Part shown: positions 35,131 to 45,600 of the stretch, in pieces | Layout of the letters: each line of letters opens with the position of its first letter | Numbering within the stretch: the stretch's first letter is position 1 | Assembly: GCF_014127485.1 (NCBI RefSeq) | Contig: NZ_CP059903.1 | Location: 3,160,001-3,224,000 of the forward strand | Source of the DNA: Nocardioides dongkuii | GTDB taxonomy: Bacteria > Actinomycetota > Actinomycetes > Propionibacteriales > Nocardioidaceae | Length of the DNA: 64,000 nucleotides | Reading direction: 5' to 3' | Notes under the pieces: model-generated | What the model saw: the letters and a program-made list of their open reading frames with translations, nothing else | The model's database searches: none | What the model was told of the DNA's origin: nothing | Translations under genes and position numbers: made by a program

Positions 35131-35601
35131 TCAGCGAGCCAGCGGCGAGGCCTTGCGAAGGGCTCGCTTCGAGGTCTTCGCGCCTGACTTCGCCGCTGAT
35201 GTGATCCCCTGGGTGAGGAGCGTCAATCCGGCACCGACCAGCCACACGTCCTTCGCGACTGCGGTGCCCTCCTGGCTCGGGCGGATGCCGTCGTCCAAGG
35301 TCATGGAGGGGGTCTTCAGGTACATGCCGATCAGGCTGGCACCGAAACCGGTCAGTGCGGCGCCGGCCACGGTTGCGGGGACCATGGGCGCCAGAAGGGC
35401 GGCGCCCACACCGATCTCGCTCAGGGCGAGCACTCGCGCGAACTTCGTCGCCTCCATGTCCTTGAAGAGAGCGGGGTAGGTCGCTGCCGCGGCACCATGG
35501 AGGAACTGGGCCGTGCCTTCGTCGGCGCCCAGCTTGCTGATGCCCGAGTTGAGGATGAACGCGCCGGTGGCGACGCGAATCGGGATGTGGGTGAGGGACA
35601 C
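35131..35601 (-). CDS. DoxX-like integral membrane protein
   Basis: A 156-residue protein with about four hydrophobic helices: IPIRVATGAFILNSGISKLG (the DoxX-type start), ALSEIGVGAALLAPMVPATV, ALTGFGASLIGMYL and DVWLVGAGLTLLTQGI. The tail is Lys/Arg-rich. Relatives are membrane oxidoreductase-linked proteins of mostly unknown function. The frame runs up to 35640, but AGGAG lies 6 nt before GTG 35599-35601, so I use that start. It converges with the SRPBCC gene. Confidence 0.75.
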   Translation of the reverse strand: MSLTHIPIRVATGAFILNSGISKLGADEGTAQFLHGAAAATYPALFKDMEATKFARVLALSEIGVGAALLAPMVPATVAGAALTGFGASLIGMYLKTPSMTLDDGIRPSQEGTAVAKDVWLVGAGLTLLTQGITSAAKSGAKTSKRALRKASPLAR

Positions 35602-35859
35602 GATGTCTCCTGGGTGGGGTCGTAGGACCAAGGTGGTCATCCAGTGTTACCCACGTGCTGGTCGCCGATCCGACCCGCGGCGGGATGCCCGCCGCGGCCG
35701 GGATCCGTGACGCGGCCGGCCCCGATGTCCGACTGCGCCGACGTGATCCCCAGACGCACGCCTCGGACATCCATCCGACGTCGGCCCGCCTACCCCATTC
35801 CAGCGAGATAACGGGCACGCCACCCTGCCGAGGACAGTGACGCCGCTACGGTCCGTTGC

Positions 35860-36291
35860 ATGGCCCGCCGGCTCGTCGTCTCGCTGGGCGTGACGGTCCT
35901 CGTCGCGGGCATCTCCGTCGGTCCCTCGGTCGCGGACCGGCTGATCCACCCACGCGACGAGGACGGCTTCGCGGACTACGTCGTCACGCACATGCTTCAC
36001 CCGGGCACCCAGCAGGACAAGGACTGGGCGACCGACCACCCGGACGACATCCTGGCCGAGGGTGACCGCGCGTGCGCGTGGCTCTCCCGCCGCGGGTCAG
36101 CTCCGGACATCGACCCTTCAGGAGCCACGTCCGTGTACAGCCTCGTCCATGCCTACCTCGACGCCCGAGCTGACTCCGCCCTATCCCTCACGCGGCACGG
36201 ACATGCCAACGTCGTGTACGGGGCGTGGGCGTACCTGTGCCCCGCGGAGCGACACGACAAGAGTGCGCCCCAGAGCGAGGACGACGACTGA
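35860..36291 (+). CDS. Exported protein of unknown function, 143 aa (DUF732-like)
   Basis: A signal-peptide-like N-terminus (MARRLVVSLGVTVLVAGISV) is followed by a helical mature domain: FADYVVTHMLHPGTQQDKDW, LAEGDRACAWL and VVYGAWAYLCPAE. Two cysteines in the helices (ACAW and YLCP) probably form a disulphide, as in DUF732-type secreted proteins. The tail is acidic. The family match is tentative. A terminator hairpin follows 22 nt after the stop. Confidence 0.65.
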   Translation: MARRLVVSLGVTVLVAGISVGPSVADRLIHPRDEDGFADYVVTHMLHPGTQQDKDWATDHPDDILAEGDRACAWLSRRGSAPDIDPSGATSVYSLVHAYLDARADSALSLTRHGHANVVYGAWAYLCPAERHDKSAPQSEDDD

Positions 36292-36313
36292 GCTCCGGCG
36301 GGCCGAGAAGCTC

Positions 36314-36355
36314 AGAGGGCCTCTGACCTGGCTCTCGCCAGGCCAGAGGCCCTCT
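36314..36355. terminator. Terminator hairpin AGAGGGCCTCTG / CAGAGGCCCTCT
   Basis: Twelve-base outer arms plus an inner CCTGGC/GCCAGG stem with one bulged base on each side, followed by TTCCTG. It ends the gene at 35860 and separates it from tRNA-Asn on the other strand. Confidence 0.85.
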
Positions 36356-36360
36356 TCCTG

Positions 36361-36433
36361 CTCCCCCGGTTGGACTCGAACCAACAACCCTCCGGTTAAC
36401 AGCCGAATGCTCTGCCAGTTGAGCTACAGGGGA
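36361..36433 (-). tRNA. tRNA-Asn (anticodon GTT)
   Basis: A 73-nt minus-strand cloverleaf without encoded CCA. Acceptor TCCCCTG pairs with CGGGGGA (one T-G pair), discriminator G. D-arm GCTCAACTGGCAGAGC; anticodon loop CTGTTAA with GTT; T-arm GTTGGTTCGAGTCCAAC. Confidence 0.93.
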
Positions 36434-36488
36434 TCGGTGCAGCGCGGGAAACCCTAGCAAGCCGTCCGAGGGCGACGGAAATCGCCAC

Positions 36489-36974
36489 CTACCGGACGTC
36501 GACCTCGTTGCGAGCGGCGGCCAACGCCTCCGCGGCGGCGGCCCGCACCTCCGGGTTAGCGGGGTCGATCCCCTCGTCGTACTCGTAGACCCAGGTGAGC
36601 GGGCGGTCCCCGCGAGGAGCGCGACGGGCGATCACCCGCAGTCCTCGCCGGCCCGTGACGGCGACGTGCCGCTGCAGGACGACGCTGGCCGTGACCCGCT
36701 CCCGGACCAGCTCCAGCAGCCGCCCGGGCTCCTCGACCTCGAGCCGGTGCCGGCGGCGCAGCTCGCCCCACGACCCGACCTCGGTCACGGTCAGCACGGA
36801 CCCCTCGAGGTCCCAGTCGGCGGCCTCGACCTCCTCCCACGGCAGGCGGGTGCCGTCGGGGAGGTAGAGCGCGTCGCGGGTGCCGCCTACGGCCCCGTCG
36901 GCGGTCTCGGCCCAGGCGAGCAGCCGCTCCCCCGCGCCGACGGCGAGCGGCGCCGGCGTACGTCGGAACCTCAT
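36489..36974 (-). CDS. Conserved-looking hypothetical protein overlapping dnaG, 161 aa
   Basis: A cytoplasmic protein with alternating strands: GAGERLLAWAETADG, DALYLPDGTRLPWEEVEAAD, WDLEGSVLTVTEVGSW, then a helix rich in Arg/Glu. The pattern (a value shown, LPW, EV..A.WD, then L.V) recalls PH-like folds; this is inference. Its ATG overlaps the dnaG stop (ATGA), so it is translationally coupled to primase. It has no known role in replication that I can name. Confidence 0.75.
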   Translation of the reverse strand: MRFRRTPAPLAVGAGERLLAWAETADGAVGGTRDALYLPDGTRLPWEEVEAADWDLEGSVLTVTEVGSWGELRRRHRLEVEEPGRLLELVRERVTASVVLQRHVAVTGRRGLRVIARRAPRGDRPLTWVYEYDEGIDPANPEVRAAAAEALAAARNEVDVR

Positions 36975-38869
36975 GCGCCCCCCACGATCCGGTCGCGCAG
37001 CGCGCGGCGGTGCTGCTCGAGGGCGGCGAGCTCGCCGAACATCCGGTTGTACTCGGTGGCCTGCTCGACGGGGTTGGTGCGCTGGAGCCGCGACTTGAGC
37101 TCGGCGATGCGCCGCATCGTGGTGAGCTCGAGCAGCCGGGTGACGTGCACCGCGACGTACGCCGCGTCGGGCTCCTTGGCGGTGAGCAGCGGCTCGACCG
37201 CCAGCGCGCTGATCGCCGAGGACACCTCGGGGTCGGTCGCCGCGTCGCGCAGCCGGCTCGCCCACCCGGGGTCGCCCGACCCCGCCGCGGGCCCGCCCGC
37301 GGCCGCGACCAGGTCCCACACCGCGCGGTACGTCGGGTGCCGGAAGTCGTTGGCGCCGATCTCGCCGGTGGTGCGGCCGATCGCCATCGGGTGCTGGACC
37401 ACGAGCTTGAGCGTCTCGCGCTCGAGGGAGAAACGGGGGTCGCGCAGGTCGGGCAGCTGACGGCGCGGGGGCGGCGCCTCCTCGGCCGGCTCCGGGGCAC
37501 GGTGGTTGCGCTGCTCGGCGGGTCGCGCGGCCGGCCGCTTGGCGGCCCGCCGTACCTCGGAGAGCACGGCGTTGGTGTCCACGTCCGCGCCGATCATCTT
37601 GGAGATCTCCTGCGCGAAGGCGGTCACCTTGGACTGGTCCCGCACCGACGCCACCAGCCCGGCGCTCTCCCGCAGCGCGTCGATCCGCCCGTCGGCGCGG
37701 TCGAGGTCGTACTTGTTGACGACGTTGCTGAGCACGAAGCGGTACAGCGGCACCCGCCGCGCCACCAGCTCGCGGACCGCGGCGTCGCCCTTCTGGATGC
37801 GCAGGTCGCACGGGTCCAGGCCGTCGGGCTCGACGGCGACGTAGGTCTGGGAGACGAAGTTCTGGTCGCCGGCGAAGGTGCGCAGCGCCGCCTTCTGGCC
37901 GGCCGCGTCGCCGTCGAAGGCGAAGATCACCTCGCCGCGGAACTCCTCGTGGTCGTGGAGGAAGCGGCGCAGCACCCGCGAGTGCTCCTCGCCGAACGCG
38001 GTGCCGCACGTCGCCACGGCTGTCCCGACGCCGGCGAGGTGGCAGGCCATCACGTCGGTGTAGCCCTCCACGACGACGGCCTGCGCGGACCGGGCCACCT
38101 CCTTGCGCGCGAGGTCGATGCCGTAGAGCACCTGGCTCTTCTTGTAGATGGTGGTCTCGGAGGTGTTGAGGTACTTCGCCTCGATCCGGTCGTCCTCGAA
38201 GATCCGGCGCGCGCCGAAGCCGATGGTGTCGCCGCTCGCGTCGCGGATCGGCCACATCAGCCGGCCGCGGAACCGGTCGTACGGCGAGCGGCCGACCGCG
38301 ACCAGGCCGGCGGCCACGACCTCGTCCTGGGAGAACCCGCGGGCGCGGAGGTGGCGGAAGAGGTCCTCGCCGCCGCGCGGGGAGAACCCGATGCCGAACA
38401 TCTCCGCGTGGGACTGGTCGAACTGGCGCTCGGCCAGGAACTGCCGGGCCTGGAGCGCCTCGGGGGTCGCCAGCTGCTCGGCGTAGTACTCCTGGGCGAC
38501 GCGGTGGGCCTCGATCAGCTTGCCGCGCTGCGGGCCGCGGGGCTTGTCGTCACGCTCGTCGGAGTCCTCGCGCTGCAGCTGCACGCCGTACTTGTCGGCG
38601 AGCCGCTCCACCGCCTCGCCGAACGACAGCGCGTCGATGTCCATCAGGAAGCTGATGACGTCGCCGCCCTTCTGGCAGCCGAAGCAGTGGTAGAAGCCCC
38701 GGCTGGGCGTGACGTGGAACGACGGCGACTTCTCGTCGTGGAAGGGGCACAGCCCCTTCTGGGAGCCGCCGCCGGCGTTGCGCAGGGTGACGTACTGGGA
38801 CACGACCTCGTCGATGCGCGCCTTCTCGCGCACCTCGGTGATGCTCTGTTCGCGAATCCGGCCCGGCAC
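36971..38869 (-). CDS. dnaG: DNA primase
   Basis: A 632-residue primase that makes RNA primers for DNA replication. The N-terminal zinc-binding domain shows CPFHDEKSPSF and YHCFGCQKGGD (CHC2 type), the core has FSPRGGEDLF and LMWPIRDASG, and the TOPRIM domain VVVEGYTDVMAC with a later FAFDGDAAGQKA supplies the acidic metal ligands. The C-terminal helical domain that contacts DnaB helicase ends the protein (about 470-630), preceded by a Pro/Arg-rich linker. Start ATG 38867-38869. It overlaps the 161-aa gene by 4 nt. Confidence 0.96.
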   Translation of the reverse strand: MPGRIREQSITEVREKARIDEVVSQYVTLRNAGGGSQKGLCPFHDEKSPSFHVTPSRGFYHCFGCQKGGDVISFLMDIDALSFGEAVERLADKYGVQLQREDSDERDDKPRGPQRGKLIEAHRVAQEYYAEQLATPEALQARQFLAERQFDQSHAEMFGIGFSPRGGEDLFRHLRARGFSQDEVVAAGLVAVGRSPYDRFRGRLMWPIRDASGDTIGFGARRIFEDDRIEAKYLNTSETTIYKKSQVLYGIDLARKEVARSAQAVVVEGYTDVMACHLAGVGTAVATCGTAFGEEHSRVLRRFLHDHEEFRGEVIFAFDGDAAGQKAALRTFAGDQNFVSQTYVAVEPDGLDPCDLRIQKGDAAVRELVARRVPLYRFVLSNVVNKYDLDRADGRIDALRESAGLVASVRDQSKVTAFAQEISKMIGADVDTNAVLSEVRRAAKRPAARPAEQRNHRAPEPAEEAPPPRRQLPDLRDPRFSLERETLKLVVQHPMAIGRTTGEIGANDFRHPTYRAVWDLVAAAGGPAAGSGDPGWASRLRDAATDPEVSSAISALAVEPLLTAKEPDAAYVAVHVTRLLELTTMRRIAELKSRLQRTNPVEQATEYNRMFGELAALEQHRRALRDRIVGGA

Positions 38870-38890
38870 GGGCCCGATCCTACGGTCGGG

Positions 38891-39805
38891 TCAGTACTCC
38901 CCCGACATCACGTTCCACAGGTCCTCGCCGCGGGCGAAGCGGTGCAGCTGGTCGCGCACCAGTCGGTGTGCCCGCGGCCACATGGCGCTGCTCGCCCCGC
39001 CGACGTGCGGGGAGACCAGCAGGCCGGGTGCCTCCCAGAGCGCGCTGTCCGCGGCCAGCGGCTCCCCGTCGGCGACGTCGATGGCGGCGGTGACCCGGCC
39101 GGCGTGCAGCGCCGCCACCAGGTCCTCGGTGACGACGACCGGGCCCCGGGCCACGTTGACCAGCAGCGCCCCCTCCTTCATCCGGGCCAGGAAGTCGGCG
39201 TCCACGAGCCCGCGGGTGGCCTCGGTGAGCGGCACCACGAGGATCACCACGTCGGCGTCCGGCAGCAGGCCCGGCAGGTCCTCGAGGGCGTGCACCCCCT
39301 CCCGGGCGCGGCGGGCGACGCGGACCACCTCGGTCTCGAACGGCAGCAGCCGCGCCTCGATCGCCCGGCCGACCGCGCCGTACCCGATCAGCAGGACCCG
39401 CTTGTCGGCCAGCGCGGGCCGCCACTCCCCCCGCCACTCGTGGCGGTCCTGGCGCCGCACGAAGTCCGGGATGCCACGCAGCGAGGCCAGGACCAGGGCC
39501 ACGGTGAGCTCGGCGGTCGAGGTGTCGTGGATGCCCCGGCCGTTGCAGAGCGTCACGCCGGCCGGCACCCGGTCGCGGACGTTGTCCACCCCGGCCGACA
39601 GCAGCTGCAGCACCTGCAGGCCGGACATCCGCGGCAGCACGTCCCCGATCGCCGGCCCCATCTGGTACGGCGGCACGTAGAACGCGACCTCGCCGACGGA
39701 CCCCGGCACGTGCTCGGTCGGGTCCACCACCTCGTAGCGCAGCTGCTCCGGCGGGTCGCCGAGCAGGGCCGGGTCGAAGGGCAGCCAGACCAGGGGTGCG
39801 CTCAC
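38891..39805 (-). CDS. D-isomer-specific 2-hydroxyacid dehydrogenase
   Basis: A 304-residue NAD(P)-dependent oxidoreductase. The coenzyme loop VLLIGYGAVGRAIEARLL (about 134-151) is the GxGxxG motif; VNVARGPVV holds the catalytic Arg, DGEPL the Glu region and SPHVGG the His. It reduces a 2-keto acid or oxidises a D-2-hydroxy acid; the specific substrate (glyoxylate, hydroxypyruvate or other) cannot be read. It lies 21 nt upstream of dnaG's start region on the same strand, probably without functional link. Confidence 0.92.
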   Translation of the reverse strand: MSAPLVWLPFDPALLGDPPEQLRYEVVDPTEHVPGSVGEVAFYVPPYQMGPAIGDVLPRMSGLQVLQLLSAGVDNVRDRVPAGVTLCNGRGIHDTSTAELTVALVLASLRGIPDFVRRQDRHEWRGEWRPALADKRVLLIGYGAVGRAIEARLLPFETEVVRVARRAREGVHALEDLPGLLPDADVVILVVPLTEATRGLVDADFLARMKEGALLVNVARGPVVVTEDLVAALHAGRVTAAIDVADGEPLAADSALWEAPGLLVSPHVGGASSAMWPRAHRLVRDQLHRFARGEDLWNVMSGEY

Positions 39806-39815
39806 GTGATCGACC

Positions 39816-41093
39816 CTAGGGGGCGGTGCGCAACCGCTCGTGCCAGGCGACCGCGCTGGCGTCGGTGAGCGAGGCGACCTGGTCGATGACCACCCGCAGC
39901 CGGGCGGCGTCGTCGGCGGCCGCGCGCCAGTCGTCGGCGAAGGACCGCTGCAGGGCGTCCGGGCCGCGGTGCGCGAGCACCGAGACCAGCTCCAGGATCA
40001 GGTCGCGCTGGCGCACCATCAGCTGCACGCGGTCCTCGGTGCGCATGACGTAGTGGGCGGCGATCCCCTTGAGGACCGCGATCTCCAGGCGGGTGCGCTC
40101 CGGCACGACCAGGTCGGCCCGGTGGCGCACGAACGGGCCGCCGCTCGCGGCGAACGTCGCCGTCTGCGCGGCGCCGCAGAACCGGCCGATCAGGTCGCTG
40201 GTGAGGTTCTTCAGCGCGGCCTGGCTGCGCCGCGACCCGTCGTACGGCGCGGTCGGCCAGCTGCCCTGGGCGCGCAGCTCGGCCAGCACCTCGTCGAGGA
40301 CGTCGTCGGCCGCGTCGGGGAGGTACCAGTCGCGGACCGTCTGCCACACCGCCGCCGGGTCCAGGCGGGTCAGGTCGACGCGGCCGGCGACGACGCCGTC
40401 CTCGACGTCGTGGACCGAGTAGGCGACGTCGTCGGCGAGGTCCATCACCTGCGCCTCCAGGCACTGCCGGGTGCCCGGCGGCGCCGGCTCGCGCATCCAG
40501 GTGAACACCGGCAGGTCGTCGTCGTACACCCCGAACTTGCTCAGCCGCCGCGGCGCGCCGTCGGCGTGCACGCCGGCCGGCACCTGGGCGGCGTCGCGCT
40601 GCCAGGGGTACTTGGTGCAGGCGTCCAGCGTCGCGCGGGTGAGGTTCAGCCCGACCGAGCGGCCGTCGGCGTCGAACGTCTTGGCCTCCAGGCGGGTCAG
40701 CAGCCGCAGCGTCTGGGCGTTGCCCTCGAAGCCGCCGCACGCGTCGCTCAGCTCGGCCAGCGCGCGCTCGCCGTTGTGCCCGAACGGCGGGTGCCCGAGG
40801 TCATGGGCGAGCGCCGCCGTCTCGGCGATGTCGGGCTGGCTGCCGAGCGCGCGGGACAGGTCGCGGGCGACCTGGGCCACCTCGAGGCTGTGCGTCAGCC
40901 GGTTGCGCACGAAGTCGTCGGACTGGGGGTCGACGACCTGCGTCTTGGCCGCCAGCCGACGCGCCGACGCGGCGTGCACCACCCGGGCGCGGTCGCGCTC
41001 GAACGGCGTCCGCACGGGGGCGTCGACGCGCTTGGGGGGCTCGGCGACGACCCGCGCGCACGCGGCGTCGTCGTAGAGCTCGTGGAGGTCCAT
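39816..41093 (-). CDS. dgt: Deoxyguanosinetriphosphate triphosphohydrolase-like protein
   Basis: A 425-residue HD-domain enzyme that cleaves dNTPs to nucleoside and triphosphate. Metal motifs are visible: NRLTHSLEVAQVARDLSR (His), ALAHDLGHPPFGHNGERAL (HD plus the downstream His) and DLADDVAYSVHDVEDG (Asp). It starts MDLHELYDDAACARVV, with R-x-x-F-x-x-D/R patterns (RTPFERDRARVVHAASARRL) typical of type 2 dGTPase-like proteins. The neighbourhood dgt-dnaG is common in actinobacteria. The frame is open far upstream, but ATG 41091-41093 is the family start. Confidence 0.92.
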   Translation of the reverse strand: MDLHELYDDAACARVVAEPPKRVDAPVRTPFERDRARVVHAASARRLAAKTQVVDPQSDDFVRNRLTHSLEVAQVARDLSRALGSQPDIAETAALAHDLGHPPFGHNGERALAELSDACGGFEGNAQTLRLLTRLEAKTFDADGRSVGLNLTRATLDACTKYPWQRDAAQVPAGVHADGAPRRLSKFGVYDDDLPVFTWMREPAPPGTRQCLEAQVMDLADDVAYSVHDVEDGVVAGRVDLTRLDPAAVWQTVRDWYLPDAADDVLDEVLAELRAQGSWPTAPYDGSRRSQAALKNLTSDLIGRFCGAAQTATFAASGGPFVRHRADLVVPERTRLEIAVLKGIAAHYVMRTEDRVQLMVRQRDLILELVSVLAHRGPDALQRSFADDWRAAADDAARLRVVIDQVASLTDASAVAWHERLRTAP

Positions 41094-41158
41094 CGACGGT
41101 GACCCTACTGACCGGTGCCGACGCGCCGCCGACGGGCGGCGACGCGCCGGGTCCGGGC

Positions 41159-42076
41159 TCAGTACGTCGTGACGTGCACGTGGTCGTAGTGGTTGGCCGT
41201 GGTGGACCCACGGTCCTCCATGCCGCGCCAGCCCTCGCCGGAGCGCTCGACCGACCAGATCTTCTGCGCGTAGATCAGGTAGCTGACGCCGAGGTCGGAG
41301 TAGCGCTCGCGCACGAACTCCGCGACCTCCCAGCCGCGCTCGCCGCTGACCATGATGTCGACGGCCAGGCCCTGGCCGTGCTCGCCGTCGCTGCGGAAGG
41401 TGCCGTACGTCGCGATCTCGGGGAACGCGGCGCAGACGGCCTCGTGCACCTTGACGATGTTGGGGCTGACGCCGCTCGGCACCGAGGTGCCGTTGGTGCA
41501 GCTGGCGGCGGCGGCGACCTCGGTCCCTCCCCCGGCCTCGGTCTCTGCCTCGGGCTCGGCCTCGGGCTTCGGCTTCTCCTCGACGAGGTAGCCGGCGCTG
41601 ACCCAGCGGGCCTTGTCGTCGACGACGACCTCGACCCGGCCGAGGAGCGAGCGACCGGTGACCAGCACCTTCTTGCCCTCCTCGAGCTGCCCGACCTGGT
41701 CGGCCTGGGCGTTCGGGGCGGACCACAGGTTGAGGGTCTCGGTGGCCCAGAGCGTGGTGTCGGCCTGGCGGACGGCCTCGAGGACCGCGGGGGTCGCCAT
41801 GACCTTCTCGACCGGGCTCAGCGGCTTGATGACGCGGGCGCCGCCGCGGGAGAGCACGGGCTGACGCGGGGGTACGGCGGCCTCGGTGGCACCGGCCGTG
41901 GCGCCGATGCTCGCGGCCCCGTCGGTCGCGCTGACGATGGTGCTGGTGGGTCCCTGGGTGAGGACGCCGAGGGTCACGACGGACGCGGTCGCCAGGACGG
42001 CGAGCGGGCCTGCGACGACGGAGGCACGGGGCATTCTGCGGGCGGTGGTGTCCCGCTTGTGGCGATGGTCTGCCAC
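41159..42076 (-). CDS. Exported SH3-domain protein with M15-like C-terminal domain
   Basis: A 305-residue exported protein. The N-terminus has a hydrophobic signal/anchor (GPLAVLATASVVTLGVLTQG) after a basic lead. A bacterial SH3 domain (about 110-170, ATETLNLWSAPNAQADQVGQ, WVSAGYLVEE) is joined by an acidic Glu/Pro linker to a C-terminal domain with TYGTFRSDGEHGQGLAVDIM and NHYDHVHVTTY; this resembles the ARB_07466/peptidase M15-like fold with HG.A.D and DHVH metal ligands. Cell-wall cleavage is likely. I prefer GTG 42074-42076, with AAAGGA 7 nt before it, over ATG 42101-42103, which has no ribosome site. Confidence 0.8.
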   Translation of the reverse strand: MADHRHKRDTTARRMPRASVVAGPLAVLATASVVTLGVLTQGPTSTIVSATDGAASIGATAGATEAAVPPRQPVLSRGGARVIKPLSPVEKVMATPAVLEAVRQADTTLWATETLNLWSAPNAQADQVGQLEEGKKVLVTGRSLLGRVEVVVDDKARWVSAGYLVEEKPKPEAEPEAETEAGGGTEVAAAASCTNGTSVPSGVSPNIVKVHEAVCAAFPEIATYGTFRSDGEHGQGLAVDIMVSGERGWEVAEFVRERYSDLGVSYLIYAQKIWSVERSGEGWRGMEDRGSTTANHYDHVHVTTY

Positions 42077-42237
42077 GCGCTGATCCTTTGCTGTTGAAGA
42101 CATGGGAGACGCCGGTTCGCGGGGGCGGACGCGGCGTCGGGCCTAGCCAAACACAGACGGCAGGGCGCGCCCAATCTTTGAGCGTTAAATCAACGTGCGA
42201 CGAGTCACGGCCCGTTCACCTCGCGGCCGCGTCACGG

Positions 42238-43386
42238 TCACCCGCCGGACGTCTCGCCGGAGTCCTCGCGCAGGTGGCTGCCGGCGCCGTCCGTGTCGTC
42301 GTACCAGCCCTCGGGGACCACGACGCGCTGCCGCGGCGAGCCCTGCCGGCCGCGCGGCGCACCCAGCGCCGAGGCCGGGAACGGCTCGTCCGGGTCGAGG
42401 TCGGCGAGCAGCAGGTCGAGGGCCGCGAGCGAGTCGACCAGCCCCAGCGAGCGCCGCAGCTGCCCGCCCGCGGTGAACCCCTTGAGGTACCAGGAGACGT
42501 GCTTGCGGAACTCCTTGCAGCCCCGCTCCTCCCCCATGTGCCGGCACAGCAGCTCGGCGTGCCGTCGCATCACGGCCACGACCTCGCCGAGCGCCGGGAG
42601 GGTCGCGACCTGCTCGCCGCCGAACGCCGCCGCGAGGTCGCGGAACAGCCACGGACGGCCCAGGCAGCCGCGGCCGACGACGACACCCGCCGCCCCGGTC
42701 TGCTGCACCATCCGCACCGCGTCCGCGGCCTCCCAGATGTCGCCGTTGCCGAGGACCGGGATGTCGACGTGGGCGACCAGCTCGCCGATCGCGTCCCAGT
42801 CGGCCGCGCCGGAGTAGGCCTGCGCCACGGTGCGCCCGTGCAGGGCGATCGCCGCGCAGCCGGCCTCCTGGGCGATCCGCCCGGCGTCGAGGAAGGTCAG
42901 GTGGTCCTCGTCGATGCCCTTGCGGGTCTTCATCGTCACCGGCACGTCGTACGGCGCGGCCGCGGCGACCGCGCCCTCGAGGATCTCGCCGAGCAGCCCC
43001 CGCTTCCACGGCAGCACCCCGCCGCCGCCCTTGCGGGTCACCTTGGGGACCGGGCAGCCGAAGTTCAGGTCGACGTGCGCGACCCCGTGCTCGGCGCACA
43101 GGATCTCCACGGCCTTGGCGACGTACACAGGGTCGGTGCCGTAGAGCTGCACCGAGCGCACCGTCTCCAGCTCGTCGAAGACCAGCATGTCGAGGGTGTG
43201 CTGGTCGCCCTCGACCAGCCCGCGGCTGGTGATCATCTCGCAGACGTAGAGGCCGGCGCCCTGCTCAGCGCACAGCCGCCGGTACGCCGCGTTGGTGATG
43301 CCGGCCATCGGGGCGAGCACGACCGGGGTGGCCACCTCGAGCGACCCGAGGGTCAGCGAGGTCGGCAGGGCGGACGCGACGGTCAT
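42238..43386 (-). CDS. dusB: tRNA-dihydrouridine synthase (DusB type)
   Basis: A 382-residue FMN enzyme that reduces uridines in the D-loop of tRNA. The TIM barrel shows VVLAPMAGITNAAYRRLC (FMN start), DLNFGCPVPKVTRKGGGG with the catalytic Cys, MKTRKGIDE (tRNA and phosphate contacts), ALHGRTVAQ and GNGDIW near the end. A long C-terminal helical part closes the active site. Start ATG 43384-43386. Confidence 0.94.
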   Translation of the reverse strand: MTVASALPTSLTLGSLEVATPVVLAPMAGITNAAYRRLCAEQGAGLYVCEMITSRGLVEGDQHTLDMLVFDELETVRSVQLYGTDPVYVAKAVEILCAEHGVAHVDLNFGCPVPKVTRKGGGGVLPWKRGLLGEILEGAVAAAAPYDVPVTMKTRKGIDEDHLTFLDAGRIAQEAGCAAIALHGRTVAQAYSGAADWDAIGELVAHVDIPVLGNGDIWEAADAVRMVQQTGAAGVVVGRGCLGRPWLFRDLAAAFGGEQVATLPALGEVVAVMRRHAELLCRHMGEERGCKEFRKHVSWYLKGFTAGGQLRRSLGLVDSLAALDLLLADLDPDEPFPASALGAPRGRQGSPRQRVVVPEGWYDDTDGAGSHLREDSGETSGG

Positions 43387-43435
43387 GCCGTCATTCTCCG
43401 GCGCGCGCCGCCGCGGGGCGAAATCGCCTCGGCGA

Positions 43436-44128
43436 TCAGGAGCGCTTCTTCCCCTTCGCGCCCTTCTTGCCGCCCTGGCCCGCCTTCGCGGCCTTCGGGG
43501 AGGTGACCTTGCCGGTCCAGGTGATCGGGTTGAACTCCTGGGTGGGCCGGAAGCTCACCGCGGTCAGGTCGCCCTTGTCCGGGGCGAGGTAGACCAGGCA
43601 GAAGTCGCTCGTGGCGCCGGGCGCGAACTTCTTGGGGAAGTCGGTGCTGCCGCAGGGCTTGAACGAGCTGCCGAAGCTGGAGTACTCGACCAGCGTGTTG
43701 TTCCCGTCGACGACGTACAGCGGCACGCGCACGCCGCCGAGGTCGGTGTCGCCGACGTTCTCGACCTTCCCGCGCACGAAGTACGGGGTGCTCTTCTTCG
43801 TCGGGCCCTCGATCTTCCAGCCGGCGAACGACTGCTTGAACGTGGTCTTCTCGAGCCGGTCGACGCGCACCTCGATCACGCCGACGGCGTCCTGGCGCGG
43901 CTCCCACGCCAGCACGGCGGGCTCCCGCAGCGCCAGCTCGGTCCCGGGGGCGGTCAGCTCGACGCCCTCGGGCACCGGCAGGTACGGCGCCTCGGCCGCC
44001 GTCGCGCTCGACGAGGCGGAGTCGCTCTCCTCGGCGGGAGCGGCGTCACCGTCGTCCCCGGAGCAGCCGGCGAGCAGCAGGGCGGCCAGGAGCGTCGGGA
44101 CGACGGCGGCGGTGGCGCGGTTCGGCAT
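43436..44128 (-). CDS. Lipoprotein of unknown function, 230 aa
   Basis: The signal peptide MPNRATAAVVPTLLAALLLAG ends at Cys22 (LLAGC), followed by a Ser/Ala/Glu-rich linker (about 25-45). The mature domain is beta-rich (VLAWEPRQDAVGVIEVRVDR, STPYFVRGKVENVGDTDLGG, RVPLYVVDGNNTLVEYSSFG) with the immunoglobulin-like pattern of telomeric-repeat-factor-2-like or DUF4352 domains, and cysteines at KPCGST and SDFCLVY. The C-terminus is very Lys/Gly-rich (KAGQGGKKGAKGKKRS). Function unknown. Confidence 0.8.
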   Translation of the reverse strand: MPNRATAAVVPTLLAALLLAGCSGDDGDAAPAEESDSASSSATAAEAPYLPVPEGVELTAPGTELALREPAVLAWEPRQDAVGVIEVRVDRLEKTTFKQSFAGWKIEGPTKKSTPYFVRGKVENVGDTDLGGVRVPLYVVDGNNTLVEYSSFGSSFKPCGSTDFPKKFAPGATSDFCLVYLAPDKGDLTAVSFRPTQEFNPITWTGKVTSPKAAKAGQGGKKGAKGKKRS

Positions 44129-44172
44129 CCGGCCATTGTGCCCGGTGCGCACCAGCCGGGCCGCCGATCCGG

Positions 44173-45570
<1,398 letters not shown>

Positions 45571-45600
45571 GGTGAACCTTTCCGGGTCGGACGGGACGAC

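Noticed and set aside
42077..42237. Possible c-di-AMP (ydaO-type) riboswitch before the SH3/M15-like cell-wall protein
   Set aside because: Such leaders are common before actinobacterial cell-wall hydrolases, but the space is short and none of the conserved ydaO segments was found.
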